64,000 bases of DNA. Source: JAFNAG01 sp963739235 (lineage in GTDB: Bacteria; Acidobacteriota; UBA6911). The notes below the pieces were generated by a model that did not search any database, had not been told where the DNA came from, and saw only the letters and a program-made list of their open reading frames with translations. A program made the translations under genes and the position numbers. The stretch is taken from positions 124,001 to 188,000 of the forward strand of contig CAVTZY010000027.1 of NCBI GenBank assembly GCA_963739235.1, read 5' to 3'. Of the stretch, positions 54,842 to 63,212 are shown piece by piece; position 1 is the stretch's first letter; the number at the start of each line of letters is the position of its first letter.

Positions 54842-55138
54842 CTAGGCCAGAATATCCAGCGTGCTGCGATCGAGCTCGTGCTCTACGGATATGACACGGG
54901 TGTTCACCTGCACACCGATTTTTGCCAGGTTCAGATTGAGCATTTCCCCGGCGATATCTAATTTCGCAGTAGAGGATGCAGCCTCCTTAGCTTTGCCGGT
55001 GATCGGGTCGTTGCCGGCGCCGAGCGGAGGAGTTTTGGGTGCATTCACGCTCCCGATAGCAATTCGATGGGCGGTTTGTGCCAGTTCGTTCCACGCGGAG
55101 CGAATCCCCTGTATGGAAGCAGCATAGTCGTAGGCCAT
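54842..55138 (-). CDS. Core-less flagellar-rod-like protein (FlgB/FlgC/FlgG ends only)
   Basis: 98 residues from ATG 55138 (MAYDYAASIQGIRSAWNELA) with GAGGA five bases upstream. The N-terminus (AxSxxGIRSAWNELAQTAHR IA) matches the conserved first helix of flagellar rod proteins, and the C-terminus EMLNLNLAKIGVQVNTRVIS with VEHELDRSTLDILA matches their last helix, where the asparagine after the AxxG turn is diagnostic. The core domain of true rod proteins is absent; only a short Gly/Pro linker and about 40 residues lie between. No flagellar gene is nearby, so an adapted role in a cell-surface or secretion structure is possible. The assignment is by pattern, not by search. Confidence 0.55.
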   Translation of the reverse strand: MAYDYAASIQGIRSAWNELAQTAHRIAIGSVNAPKTPPLGAGNDPITGKAKEAASSTAKLDIAGEMLNLNLAKIGVQVNTRVISVEHELDRSTLDILA

Positions 55139-55255
55139 AGTTGTCCTCGATGACATAATTATCGGCGCCCCGCAGGAAAAGATAAGCCCTTTTTCCGAGA
55201 TTCCGATGATAGGTGCTTCATAGCTGGGGTCATGATCTTGTCACAGGCTGCGGAA

Positions 55256-56794
55256 TTACCTGAGGCGATAGATCGTGAAACGAGGGTTGCGATAGGCGGC
55301 GGGGAGATCCATCGTCTTTTCGGTCACGAGATAGTCGAGGTCATAGCGCGCAGCGAGGGCGCGGGCAGATTGTGGCGTGAGCGCACCGAAGTCGCCCAGG
55401 GCGCGCGTCCGTTCCGCGATACGGAGGGCGGCGCTGCGCGAGTAGATGGCCATGCCCACATCTTTGACCTCTTCGAGGAATACGTCACGACGCGCCGATA
55501 CCCGCACGCTGGTGCCATAACGCCACAAGTGTCCCGGATCCGCAAGCACGTGCGTGGATAGCGGCGTGCGTCCCAGCCAGGCCATGGCATCTTGCCAGTC
55601 GTCGCGGGGCAGATTGATCTGGAAAATCGGACGATCGGGATGGCCAACCCGCATCGAGTAGATGCCGCGGCCCAGCGCAGCGCATGCAAGCGCCAGTACC
55701 ACAAAGGCGGGCCAGCGCGGGCGTGCTCCCGTTTTCCGCTTGGGAGAAAGCCCATCGAATATCACCCAGGCTGCATAAACTGTTGCGAGCAAATCCAGCA
55801 TCCAGAACATGCGCGAGATCTGGAATTGTATCGCAAGTGTCACCGCCTCTTTGACGAACGGCAGGGTGACCAGGAAGATAACGAAAAGCGCCAGCGCGCC
55901 GGCCACCAGCGCGGTTTCACGCGGATGGGTCCGACGCGATGACAGGCGCCACAGGAACACCCCCACAACGAGCGCGAGGTAGAGGCCCGCAACCATCCAT
56001 TGGGCCACCGGCCAGTCGGTGGCAAAGAGGTAGTCTTTGCCTGCGAGTACGCGCAGCCATTCCTGGTCCATCCAGATCAGTTGGCCGCCCAGCGGCCCCC
56101 AAAAAACTACCCAGACCGCGCCGGCGGCAGCAGCGGCAGCAGTCTGGAGCAGTGCCCATCGCCATCGGCGGCCGGCGACAAAAAACGCCACCCACAACCA
56201 CACCCCAAACCATAACGCAGTCGTCGGATGGATTAAGAAAGCCAGCCCGACGAGAACGACCGCCAGCCATGGACGTGCACGAAGGAATGCCAGGACGGCC
56301 GTGAGCCCGAAAGCGAACGCCATCATGCGGGGATGGGCATACGATTCGAGCGTGTTGACGCCGGTGAGCAGAATTCGATGCCGTAATGTCAGGGCTGCTC
56401 CAAACCCGATCGCTGCCCATCTTGACAGATCCAGCTCGCGAGCTAAGCCGAGGGCGGCGCCGAACAGAACAACAAGAGTAAGGATGTAGAACGAGAAAAC
56501 CAGGAGGGAAAGATCAGCGCCGGTCAACCGTACTGCGGTAGCGGCCACGCGTGTAAACGGATTCAAGCGGTCCTGGGCATCAATGAGGCTGCGGTCGCCG
56601 GGAAAGAGCTCGGGTTCGAGGTACTTCTGGATCGCCGGGAGATAAGAAGACTGGTCGCTGACGCCAAAACGGTACCCCCCCGTGTTCAGCAACGCGACAA
56701 AACAGCACACGAGCGTAACCGCCACCCAAAACACCTGCGACGGCCAGAAATCAGAATCTCTGTTTGCAGCTTCTGAATGCATGGCGCTCTGCAC
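55256..56794 (-). CDS. Polytopic membrane protein with a C-terminal periplasmic domain
   Basis: 512 residues with about ten hydrophobic segments (for example QVFWVAVTLVCCFVALLNTG, LLVFSFYILTLVVLFGAALG, WLAVVLVGLAFLIHPTTALW) and a C-terminal part of about 130 residues outside the membrane (AMAWLGRTPLSTHVLADPGH and LAARYDLDYLVTEKTMDLPA). The first loop after helix 1 contains SSYLPAIQKYLEPELFPGDR and the layout resembles GT-C type glycosyltransferase-like or DUF-family membrane proteins of unknown role. No family motif is certain. Start ATG 56794 or ATG 56782. It stands alone on the minus strand. Confidence 0.65.
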   Translation of the reverse strand: MQSAMHSEAANRDSDFWPSQVFWVAVTLVCCFVALLNTGGYRFGVSDQSSYLPAIQKYLEPELFPGDRSLIDAQDRLNPFTRVAATAVRLTGADLSLLVFSFYILTLVVLFGAALGLARELDLSRWAAIGFGAALTLRHRILLTGVNTLESYAHPRMMAFAFGLTAVLAFLRARPWLAVVLVGLAFLIHPTTALWFGVWLWVAFFVAGRRWRWALLQTAAAAAAGAVWVVFWGPLGGQLIWMDQEWLRVLAGKDYLFATDWPVAQWMVAGLYLALVVGVFLWRLSSRRTHPRETALVAGALALFVIFLVTLPFVKEAVTLAIQFQISRMFWMLDLLATVYAAWVIFDGLSPKRKTGARPRWPAFVVLALACAALGRGIYSMRVGHPDRPIFQINLPRDDWQDAMAWLGRTPLSTHVLADPGHLWRYGTSVRVSARRDVFLEEVKDVGMAIYSRSAALRIAERTRALGDFGALTPQSARALAARYDLDYLVTEKTMDLPAAYRNPRFTIYRLR

Positions 56795-56900
56795 TCCATT
56801 GGAGCGTTTGATTATGATCTACCCGCCTGTACCACAGGCAGAATATCACCAATCATGAAGCCCGAACCCTTCCGATTTTGCTCATTAGGAGAAAAAACAA

Positions 56901-56929
56901 AACCTCAGCGCAGAGGGCGAAGAGGGCGC
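56901..56929. repeat. Copy of the dispersed 'cgcagag' intergenic sequence
   Basis: aacctcagcgcagagggcga then agagggcgc; related to the copies at 41351 and 44287. Confidence 0.4.
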
Positions 56930-57024
56930 ACAAAAGGACTTTTGGAACAAAAAGTCCTCCGGGGCCTCAGCGGTCTCTCCGGAAACTTGCTTCCCGAAAC
57001 AGGGCCGAAGGCCCGATTCATACC

Positions 57025-57151
57025 AGCCTGGGGCAACGCCCCAGGTGCTGGGGCGATTTTTATTTATAGGGCTGAAAGCCCGTTCCATTTGGAGCGGGCC
57101 TTCAGCCCTTCTTTTCTGCCCTTCCCCAAGCCTGGGGCGTTGCCCCAGGCT
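57025..57151. repeat. Palindrome with 21-bp perfect outer arms and an inner hairpin
   Basis: Outer arms 57025-57045 (agcctggggcaacgccccag g) and 57131-57151 are exact inverted copies. Inside, agggctgaaagcccg (57068-57082) pairs with cgggccttcagccct (57095-57109). The design resembles MITE or REP-type sequences and would give a long double-hairpin RNA. Confidence 0.7.
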
Positions 57152-57277
57152 GCTATGGAGCGCGCCTTCGGCGCTGGGCCCTATGGAGCACATGGAGTTT
57201 CTGATTTCAATAAACGACGAACCGTCGCAAGAGCTCAGCGTTGAGCTTCTTGGCCGCGGCTATAGTGACGAAGGATT

Positions 57278-59617
57278 TTACTTGATGGAAGATTGGGACG
57301 GGATCGCCGAGACGACTGAATTGTCGTGGGTGGCAAAGAGCGCGTAGCTGGCAATCGGCAGGCTTGCCTTGACCCGGATATATCCGGAACCAAGGTTGAC
57401 TGCCTGCAACTCGGGGAGAGTACTCAGTCCGAAGGCCGCGGACCGGCTGGCCGCCACCGATGTGGGATACGTCGTGAGCAGCTTGCCGTTGCTGTCATGG
57501 ACTTCCACGGTCACGCTCGTTTCCGTGCTGTTGGGATTGAGAAGGGCTACGCCGGTGTAATAGCTCGCATCGGAGACGACATGGCTGAAGACCACCTCAG
57601 ACTGCAGACTCGACACCAGCGGCAGCGACGTTGCAGATTTCTGCTTCTCTGAATCACCGAAGACCACATTTCCGGCCAACCTCACGCCGCTGCCGGCGAT
57701 CTTGACATGGCCTTCGCAAATCCCTCGGCTGGAATCCACAAAGAAATCCTGGGAGTCGATAAAGATCTTCCCCCGGGGCGCGATCGGGCGTGCGCGCGTG
57801 ATCGAGTTCCCTGACCTGTCGGTGAACTCGAAAGATACTTCGCCGGGCTGATCATCCAGATTGACGACCGAGAGCGTCGATCGCCACGCGCCGCCGACGG
57901 CGTACTGGGGAGCATAGAGCGTCACCGCTCCGCTCGCCGTGTCCTGGCCCTCGAGCGCTTTGAGATACCGGCCTGAATTTCCCCAGAAAAGCAAGGGGAC
58001 CACTTCCCGGTCTGCAGTCACGCGCAGGTAGTCTCCGCTCTGCAAGCCGGTGGCAAAAAGATCGCTCAACTGTTCGATCAAGGCGCCGTTGCCCTCGATG
58101 ATTCGAGCGGCCGGTCCTGCCCGCGATTGTCCCGTCGAACCGAATAGTTCCAGCTTGACTGCCGTGGCGTCAGCGCTGGAGTTGACGGCATGGATTTCTG
58201 CATAGCTGTCCCCGTCGATAATGTCAGGCATAATGAATTCCCTGGTCCCGATCGTCGAGGCATTGGTGCCATCCAAAATCGATACTGCGCCATCGAATAT
58301 CATGAAGAAACCACTCATCCTTGGGACTGTGCTATCTACACGAAACCAGCCCCATGCGTCCCCGAGGCCGACGCCATCACCGAAAATCTGGAAATCCATC
58401 TGTGGAATTTGTGCGCCGGCCTTCAACGGCATCGTAACCGGATTCCGAATGCCTGGCCCGACAAGCTGCCTGCCGGCTTTGTCAAAAGCCGTGAGCGTCA
58501 AGACCGCATCCACCACATCAAGATTCGCCAAAGCCATGCCGGTGAACATCTGTGCCGATGGGGCCGCTATCGGGCCCGCTCTGCCGATCAACGCCGGAAA
58601 AATCAAGGAAGAGCCGCCCAGGAACCATTGCTTGGCAGTGCTGTCGCTCTTCAGGAAGTCGAGCAGCAGCTTCGCAACCTTCTCGCGCGCGCCCGGGGTG
58701 GCCGGGTGGGTGCCGTCGCTCGCATTGAGGTCCGAGCACTTATAGGTCAGGCCGTCGCTGCGTGGAGTCAGCCCGTCGGCCCAAAGATAGGGACCCCAGG
58801 CAAGCCATGGAGCCATGATCGGGCCGGTGTCGGGATTTAGGTTGAGGTCCGCGGCACCGTTGATTTGATCTTCAATCAACCATTTCACGGAAAAGCCGGA
58901 TTCATAGGCATAGGGCTCGGGATTGAGTGCGCTCGAAGCGTAGCCTGCGTAAATGCGACTCGAAAGATAGGCAATGCGGATGTTGGGGTAGCGAGACTTG
59001 AGTATGCGCGCGATCACTGCCAGTTCGTTCTTCAGCTGGAGCGCGTAATTGGGAAAACCGGCCGTGGGCCCCGCATCCGCTTCTTTGATCCAGGCCGCCT
59101 GAACCTGCGCCGGCGTGACGCCCGCGGCTGCAAGACGGGAGTCTGTGGTGTTCCAATACTGCTGCCCCTGCGACGAGGCGAGATTGGAAATCATGCTTGC
59201 GATGGCGCCGCCCTGGGCGCCGTCAACGATGACCAGCCTGGGATTTTTGGCCGGATCGCCATCGCCCAGGGGTTTAAAGGTTGAAAACTCCTGGGTGGTA
59301 TTGGACATGCCTACGGAAACGAAGACGATCTTCCCCTGGGTGTCATCGGGCGCGCCGCGCGCGTCGAGAGGGCGGATCGCGCGTGCCGCGGCCAACCCCG
59401 TCGCGTCATGCGCGGAGGGCCGGATATTGCTTCCACCCGGATAAAGCCCGCCCTGCTTTCCCTGGTACAAACGTGTTCCAAGCTCGGTAAGAGGTACCAA
59501 TCCCACAGATGTCCTGGTGCAATCCGAAGGTATCGCTTGAGCCGCAAGCACGATCAGACACACTCCGAGGCTCACTGCCGCCATCGCAAGCCCTGGCGCC
59601 CGGCTTGAACCTTTCAT
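57278..59617 (-). CDS. Secreted SGNH-hydrolase-like protein with Ig-like C-terminal domains
   Basis: 779 residues with AAGGAGG six bases before ATG 59617 and a signal peptide (APGLAMAAVSLGVCLIVLAA). Residues about 90-340 look like an SGNH/GDSL-type hydrolase: FVSVGMSNTTQEFSTF replaces the usual GDS block I, IRIAYLSSRIYAGYAS is a middle block, and DGTHPATPGAREKVAKLLLD gives the Asp-x-x-His of block V. The rest is beta-rich Ig-like domains; the last 110 residues (TGVALLNPNSTETSVTVEVH ... VVSAIPSQSSIK) resemble the end of the kelch protein at 27375. It may act on ester groups at the cell surface or bind a polymer; the altered block I casts doubt on activity. Stands alone, minus strand. Confidence 0.72.
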   Translation of the reverse strand: MKGSSRAPGLAMAAVSLGVCLIVLAAQAIPSDCTRTSVGLVPLTELGTRLYQGKQGGLYPGGSNIRPSAHDATGLAAARAIRPLDARGAPDDTQGKIVFVSVGMSNTTQEFSTFKPLGDGDPAKNPRLVIVDGAQGGAIASMISNLASSQGQQYWNTTDSRLAAAGVTPAQVQAAWIKEADAGPTAGFPNYALQLKNELAVIARILKSRYPNIRIAYLSSRIYAGYASSALNPEPYAYESGFSVKWLIEDQINGAADLNLNPDTGPIMAPWLAWGPYLWADGLTPRSDGLTYKCSDLNASDGTHPATPGAREKVAKLLLDFLKSDSTAKQWFLGGSSLIFPALIGRAGPIAAPSAQMFTGMALANLDVVDAVLTLTAFDKAGRQLVGPGIRNPVTMPLKAGAQIPQMDFQIFGDGVGLGDAWGWFRVDSTVPRMSGFFMIFDGAVSILDGTNASTIGTREFIMPDIIDGDSYAEIHAVNSSADATAVKLELFGSTGQSRAGPAARIIEGNGALIEQLSDLFATGLQSGDYLRVTADREVVPLLFWGNSGRYLKALEGQDTASGAVTLYAPQYAVGGAWRSTLSVVNLDDQPGEVSFEFTDRSGNSITRARPIAPRGKIFIDSQDFFVDSSRGICEGHVKIAGSGVRLAGNVVFGDSEKQKSATSLPLVSSLQSEVVFSHVVSDASYYTGVALLNPNSTETSVTVEVHDSNGKLLTTYPTSVAASRSAAFGLSTLPELQAVNLGSGYIRVKASLPIASYALFATHDNSVVSAIPSQSSIK

Positions 59618-59813
59618 CGAGGACCTCCTTGCAGATCAATCCATCCTAGCCCGATGCCGCACTGAAGACAAGAAGATCGCGGATGCGGCAGTGGCTGATC
59701 CGCCGGGCGAACATGAGTTGGAGCATCGCCCGAGGTAAGCCGCCGAGATGGCGCAACGTCCGCCGATGCGCCGTAGAGATCTGTGCTAAACTGACGCGCA
59801 GGAGGATGTGCGC

Positions 59814-60224
59814 ATGGAGATGACGATTGAATTCCCGGGCAGCGCCCGCGTGGTCGCGCGCTTTGGCGCCTTTACCGTCGAGACCGACCTGCCATCAAAG
59901 GCCGGCGGTGACGGTTCCGCACCTACCCCTTTCGAGACCTTTCTGGCGTCGCTCGGCACGTGCGCCGGCGTGTACGTCCTCGGCTTCTGCCGTCAACACG
60001 GCCTTCCTGTGAAGGACATTCGCCTGATCCAACGAGCTCAGCTCAACCCGAAAACCAATTTGGCAGAGAGCATCTCGCTGGACATCCAGCTTCCGCCTGA
60101 TTTCCCCGTGGAGTATCGCGCGGCGGTGATCCGTGCAGCCGAGCAGTGCAAGGTGAAGAAGCACTTCGAGAGCCCGCCCGAGATCGAAGTAACCACCTCC
60201 ATCATCACGACCGGCAAGGATTGA
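59814..60224 (+). CDS. OsmC/Ohr-family protein
   Basis: 136 residues from ATG 59814, which follows AGGAGG by eight bases. The two family cysteines are in ASLGTCAGVYVLGFCRQHGL and EQCKVKKHFESPP. OsmC-like proteins reduce organic hydroperoxides with thiol reductants or bind small molecules. It lies 21 bases upstream of a PIG-L family gene on the same strand, so both are probably one transcript. Cytoplasmic; the substrate is unknown. Confidence 0.87.
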   Translation: MEMTIEFPGSARVVARFGAFTVETDLPSKAGGDGSAPTPFETFLASLGTCAGVYVLGFCRQHGLPVKDIRLIQRAQLNPKTNLAESISLDIQLPPDFPVEYRAAVIRAAEQCKVKKHFESPPEIEVTTSIITTGKD

Positions 60225-60245
60225 GGCCTCGCCCTTTATACCTTT

Positions 60246-61070
60246 ATGGGCATTGATCTGGCCATCTTGTTTTGCGGTCGCCCGCCTCTTTCCCTGGGGG
60301 CTCTGCAAATTCCGCCTGGACTTCGCCTGGTCGTTCTGGCCCCGCACCCGGATGATTTTGACGCGATCGGGGCATCCATGCGTTTCTTCCGAGACAATGG
60401 CAACCGGATAGACCTGGCGGTGGTGACTTCGGGAGCCAGCGGTGTGGAAGATGGATTCGGTGGAGCCATGACCATGAGGGCCAAAGCAGCACTGCGGGAG
60501 ATCGAACAGCAGGCGAGTTGCCGGCTCTTTGGTTTGTCAGAATCCCAGCTGACTTTTCTGCGACTATCCGAGGATGAGAACGGACACCCGGCGTCCAGTC
60601 ACGCCAATCTTCAATGCGTGCGTTCATACCTGGCGGCACAAAAACCCGACCTTGTGTTTCTGCCGCATTGGCATGATCTGAACGAAGGACACCGGCGGAC
60701 CTATGAGCTTTTCCGTCAGAGCGTGGAGGAGAAAAAACTGTCATTGGTAGCGTGCCTGAACCAGGATCCAAAGACCGTCGCGATGAGGCACGATCTGTAT
60801 TTCGCCTTCGGCCCTGAGATCGCCGCGTGGAAAGGAGAGTTGCTGCGCACGCATCGATCACAACAGCAGCGCAACCTGAACCTGCGCGGTCATGGATTTG
60901 ATGAACGGATACTGAGGGTCAACCAACAAATCGCCGCGGCGTTGGGCTTGAATGAGCTCCCATGCAGAAGCATTCGAGTTAGAGAGCTATATGGAGGGGA
61001 ACACTGCAACGCCGCATTAAAAAGCTTCAATGCAGTCTCCCATGCACCGGGGGCGCACCCAAGTGCATGA
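60246..61070 (+). CDS. PIG-L/LmbE-family deacetylase
   Basis: 274 residues. The zinc site signature LVVLAPHPDDFDAIGASMRF (residues about 28-47) and a second site FLPHWHDLNEGHRRTYE are complete. The family removes N-acetyl groups from GlcNAc-type sugars, including GlcNAc-inositol or GlcNAc-malate on the way to mycothiol or bacillithiol. With OsmC upstream, a role in a small-thiol system is attractive but not proved. Start ATG 60246 has no strong ribosome binding site; it may be translationally coupled to the gene ahead. Confidence 0.87.
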   Translation: MGIDLAILFCGRPPLSLGALQIPPGLRLVVLAPHPDDFDAIGASMRFFRDNGNRIDLAVVTSGASGVEDGFGGAMTMRAKAALREIEQQASCRLFGLSESQLTFLRLSEDENGHPASSHANLQCVRSYLAAQKPDLVFLPHWHDLNEGHRRTYELFRQSVEEKKLSLVACLNQDPKTVAMRHDLYFAFGPEIAAWKGELLRTHRSQQQRNLNLRGHGFDERILRVNQQIAAALGLNELPCRSIRVRELYGGEHCNAALKSFNAVSHAPGAHPSA

Positions 61071-61116
61071 AAGACTGCGTTGAGATTTTGGCTTACGTGC
61101 GTCTTCTACTGCATGC

Positions 61117-62751
61117 CTACATCTTGGTGACATTCACGTAATAAAGATCCCTTGCCACTTCAAACGCATCCTTCTTCAATCCTGATTTCATCGTCTGCCA
61201 TTCCGTTGTCGGCCGGATGACTTGCCAATTCCCCTTCTTGCCGACCTTCACAGGCATGGCAAATTCCTTTTCGTCCGCCTTCCAGCGATAGGAGACGCTG
61301 CCTTCGTTTTGGAACTGCAGCTCAAGCGTGGGAAGGGCGGTGTGCCGGAGATACTGGTCAAAGATCGGCGTGAGATTTTTCCCGGTTTTTTCGTTGAAGA
61401 ATTTCACAACATCCTCGGTCATGATGTTGCGGTACTTGAACTGATTGTAGAAATCACGCACGAGCTGCCACCAGCGCGCGTCGTTGTCGACTACACTGCG
61501 CAGCGTGTTGAGGAAGAGCGCGCCCTTGAAATACATGTCCTGCGGCGGCGTACTCTTGACCCCGGGCTGCGAGATTACCGGCAGCTGATTTCTGACTTTG
61601 GATTTGTAGCCGTTGACATATTTGACGGCATCGTCGTAGCCGAACATGTATTCCACATACACAACCTCAGCGTAGGTGCCCCAGCCTTCGTGGATCCATT
61701 CGTCGGAGGTATCGGCCGCCGTGACACTGTTGCCGAACCATTCGTGCGCGCTTTCGTGAATGATGATAAAGTCGAACTTCAGACTGACGCCGACACCGGT
61801 CCAATCGCGTTCCAGATACCCGTTCGCAAAATGGTTGCCATAGGTGACGGCGCTTTGATGTTCCATCCCGGAGTAGGGGACTTCAATCAGTTTGTAGCCG
61901 TCCTTTTTGAACGGGTAGGGTCCGAAGTACTTTTGGAAACACTGGATCATCGTCTTCGCCTGCGGGAACTGCTTTTTGGCCTTTTCCAGGTTCTCCGGCA
62001 GGCAGTAGAAGTCGAGGGTCATGTCGTTCAGCTTGTCGGTGAAATGGGTGTAATTGCCGATGTTCAAGGACACGCAATAGCTATTGATGGGGTAGTGGAT
62101 CAACCAGTCCCAGCGGGTGTACCCGTCACCCAGGTCGGACTTGCCCTGAAACTGCCCGTTGGACACGTCCACAAGGTCGTTGGGAATGGCCACGCTGAGG
62201 CGCATGTTCTCCACTTCATCGCGCTGCTGGTCCTTGTTGGGCCACCAGACACTGGCGCCGATATCCTGGCAGGCGGTATTGATCCAGGGATGACCGGATG
62301 GATCTTTACGGAAGGCGATGCCGCCGAATCGGGCGGTCTCCGTCGGATTGCCGGAGTAATAAAAATCGATCGAGTAAACCAAGCCCTTCCTGAGCGCGGC
62401 CGGAAAATCTACAAAAACGGCGTTGAATCTCCGTTCGTATTTCAGCTCGGTTGCGCCGAACGTGATTTTGTCGACTTTGAGATTGGCATACAAGTCAAGC
62501 TGGATGCGCGCATCATCCTTCAGCATCCTGAAGCGAATCGTGTTTTTCCCGCCGATGAACTTCTTCTCGGGGTCCACCCGAATATCGAGGTAATAGGAAA
62601 GCAGGTCGTTGTTGGCTCGATAAGCCCCATAGGCGCCGCGCAGGATGTCGGCCTCTGTCGGCGTCCTCTGAGGGGTTTGAGCTGCGCCCAGCAACGTGGC
62701 GAGGCAAAAGAGGGAAAGGAATGCAAGCTTGCGCAAGAGATGTCCACTCAT
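61117..62751 (-). CDS. M1-family aminopeptidase (secreted)
   Basis: 544 residues, GAGGT six bases before ATG 62751, signal peptide MSGHLLRKLAFLSLFCLATL LGAAQ. The exopeptidase motif is GMEHQSAVTYG near residue 296 and the zinc site HESAHEWFGNS with the distal glutamate EGWGTYAEVVY follow at about 331 and 350. The protein ends after the C-terminal sandwich, without the long helical domain of PepN, so it resembles short gluzincin M1 enzymes. It removes N-terminal residues from peptides in the periplasm or outside. It is divergent from the M14 gene. Confidence 0.9.
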   Translation of the reverse strand: MSGHLLRKLAFLSLFCLATLLGAAQTPQRTPTEADILRGAYGAYRANNDLLSYYLDIRVDPEKKFIGGKNTIRFRMLKDDARIQLDLYANLKVDKITFGATELKYERRFNAVFVDFPAALRKGLVYSIDFYYSGNPTETARFGGIAFRKDPSGHPWINTACQDIGASVWWPNKDQQRDEVENMRLSVAIPNDLVDVSNGQFQGKSDLGDGYTRWDWLIHYPINSYCVSLNIGNYTHFTDKLNDMTLDFYCLPENLEKAKKQFPQAKTMIQCFQKYFGPYPFKKDGYKLIEVPYSGMEHQSAVTYGNHFANGYLERDWTGVGVSLKFDFIIIHESAHEWFGNSVTAADTSDEWIHEGWGTYAEVVYVEYMFGYDDAVKYVNGYKSKVRNQLPVISQPGVKSTPPQDMYFKGALFLNTLRSVVDNDARWWQLVRDFYNQFKYRNIMTEDVVKFFNEKTGKNLTPIFDQYLRHTALPTLELQFQNEGSVSYRWKADEKEFAMPVKVGKKGNWQVIRPTTEWQTMKSGLKKDAFEVARDLYYVNVTKM

Positions 62752-63212
62752 CGGTCTACCTCATGAATACTTGAAATGGCTCCGCCCGGTGGCGGCAATT
62801 CGTCCGTAGCCTAACATAGCGGCCACGCGACAAAACGATTAAACCTCAAAATCTTTGTATGTGCAGTGCGGCGGGGCGCACCGCGCATTAACAGGAAAAG
62901 GTGGGCACCACCGACCGCGAGATGGGGCCCAAGCCCCACAATTCACTTGCTCTCGATCCCTACTAGGGATAGAAATGCTATTTTAACCTTGTCTGACTCT
63001 GAACCGTGCCGAATGTTTGCGTTGTCACTTTTTGAGTCTTGGAGCCTTGTAGTCCCGGCGGCTCGGTGCCCTCTGTCCCGGATTCAAAGAGGCAAAGACT
63101 TAACATAGGAGGCCAAGGGAAACCCTGAGATGGTCGGAACTCTGCGAGAGCGGCGGCTGACCCGGAGGGTTACCTGAGGGCAACTTCAATTTGCTCACCG
63201 TGAGGTTTAGCA
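62752..63212. other. Divergent promoter region of M1 and M14 peptidase genes
   Basis: 460 bases without a gene. The plus-strand leader just before the M14 start (about 63098-63210) is rich in short complementary stretches (gggaaaccct, acccggagggtt), but no known riboswitch is recognised. Confidence 0.45.

Larger units (their letters stand above)
56795..57277. other. Intergenic region with dispersed and palindromic repeats
   Basis: 480 bases without a gene; plus-strand ORFs overlapping 56777-57347 are not supported. It holds a dispersed-family copy at 56901-56929 (aacctcagcgcagagggcga agagggcgc), a hairpin ggacttttggaacaaaaagtcc (56938-56969), and the palindrome at 57025-57151. Confidence 0.5.

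Noticed and set aside
57045..57347. 100-residue plus-strand ORF
   Set aside because: Starts in the palindromic repeat and ends antisense in the secreted-protein gene; no support.
61222..62766. 514-residue plus-strand ORF
   Set aside because: Antisense shadow of the M1 aminopeptidase gene with HESAHEW on the minus strand.
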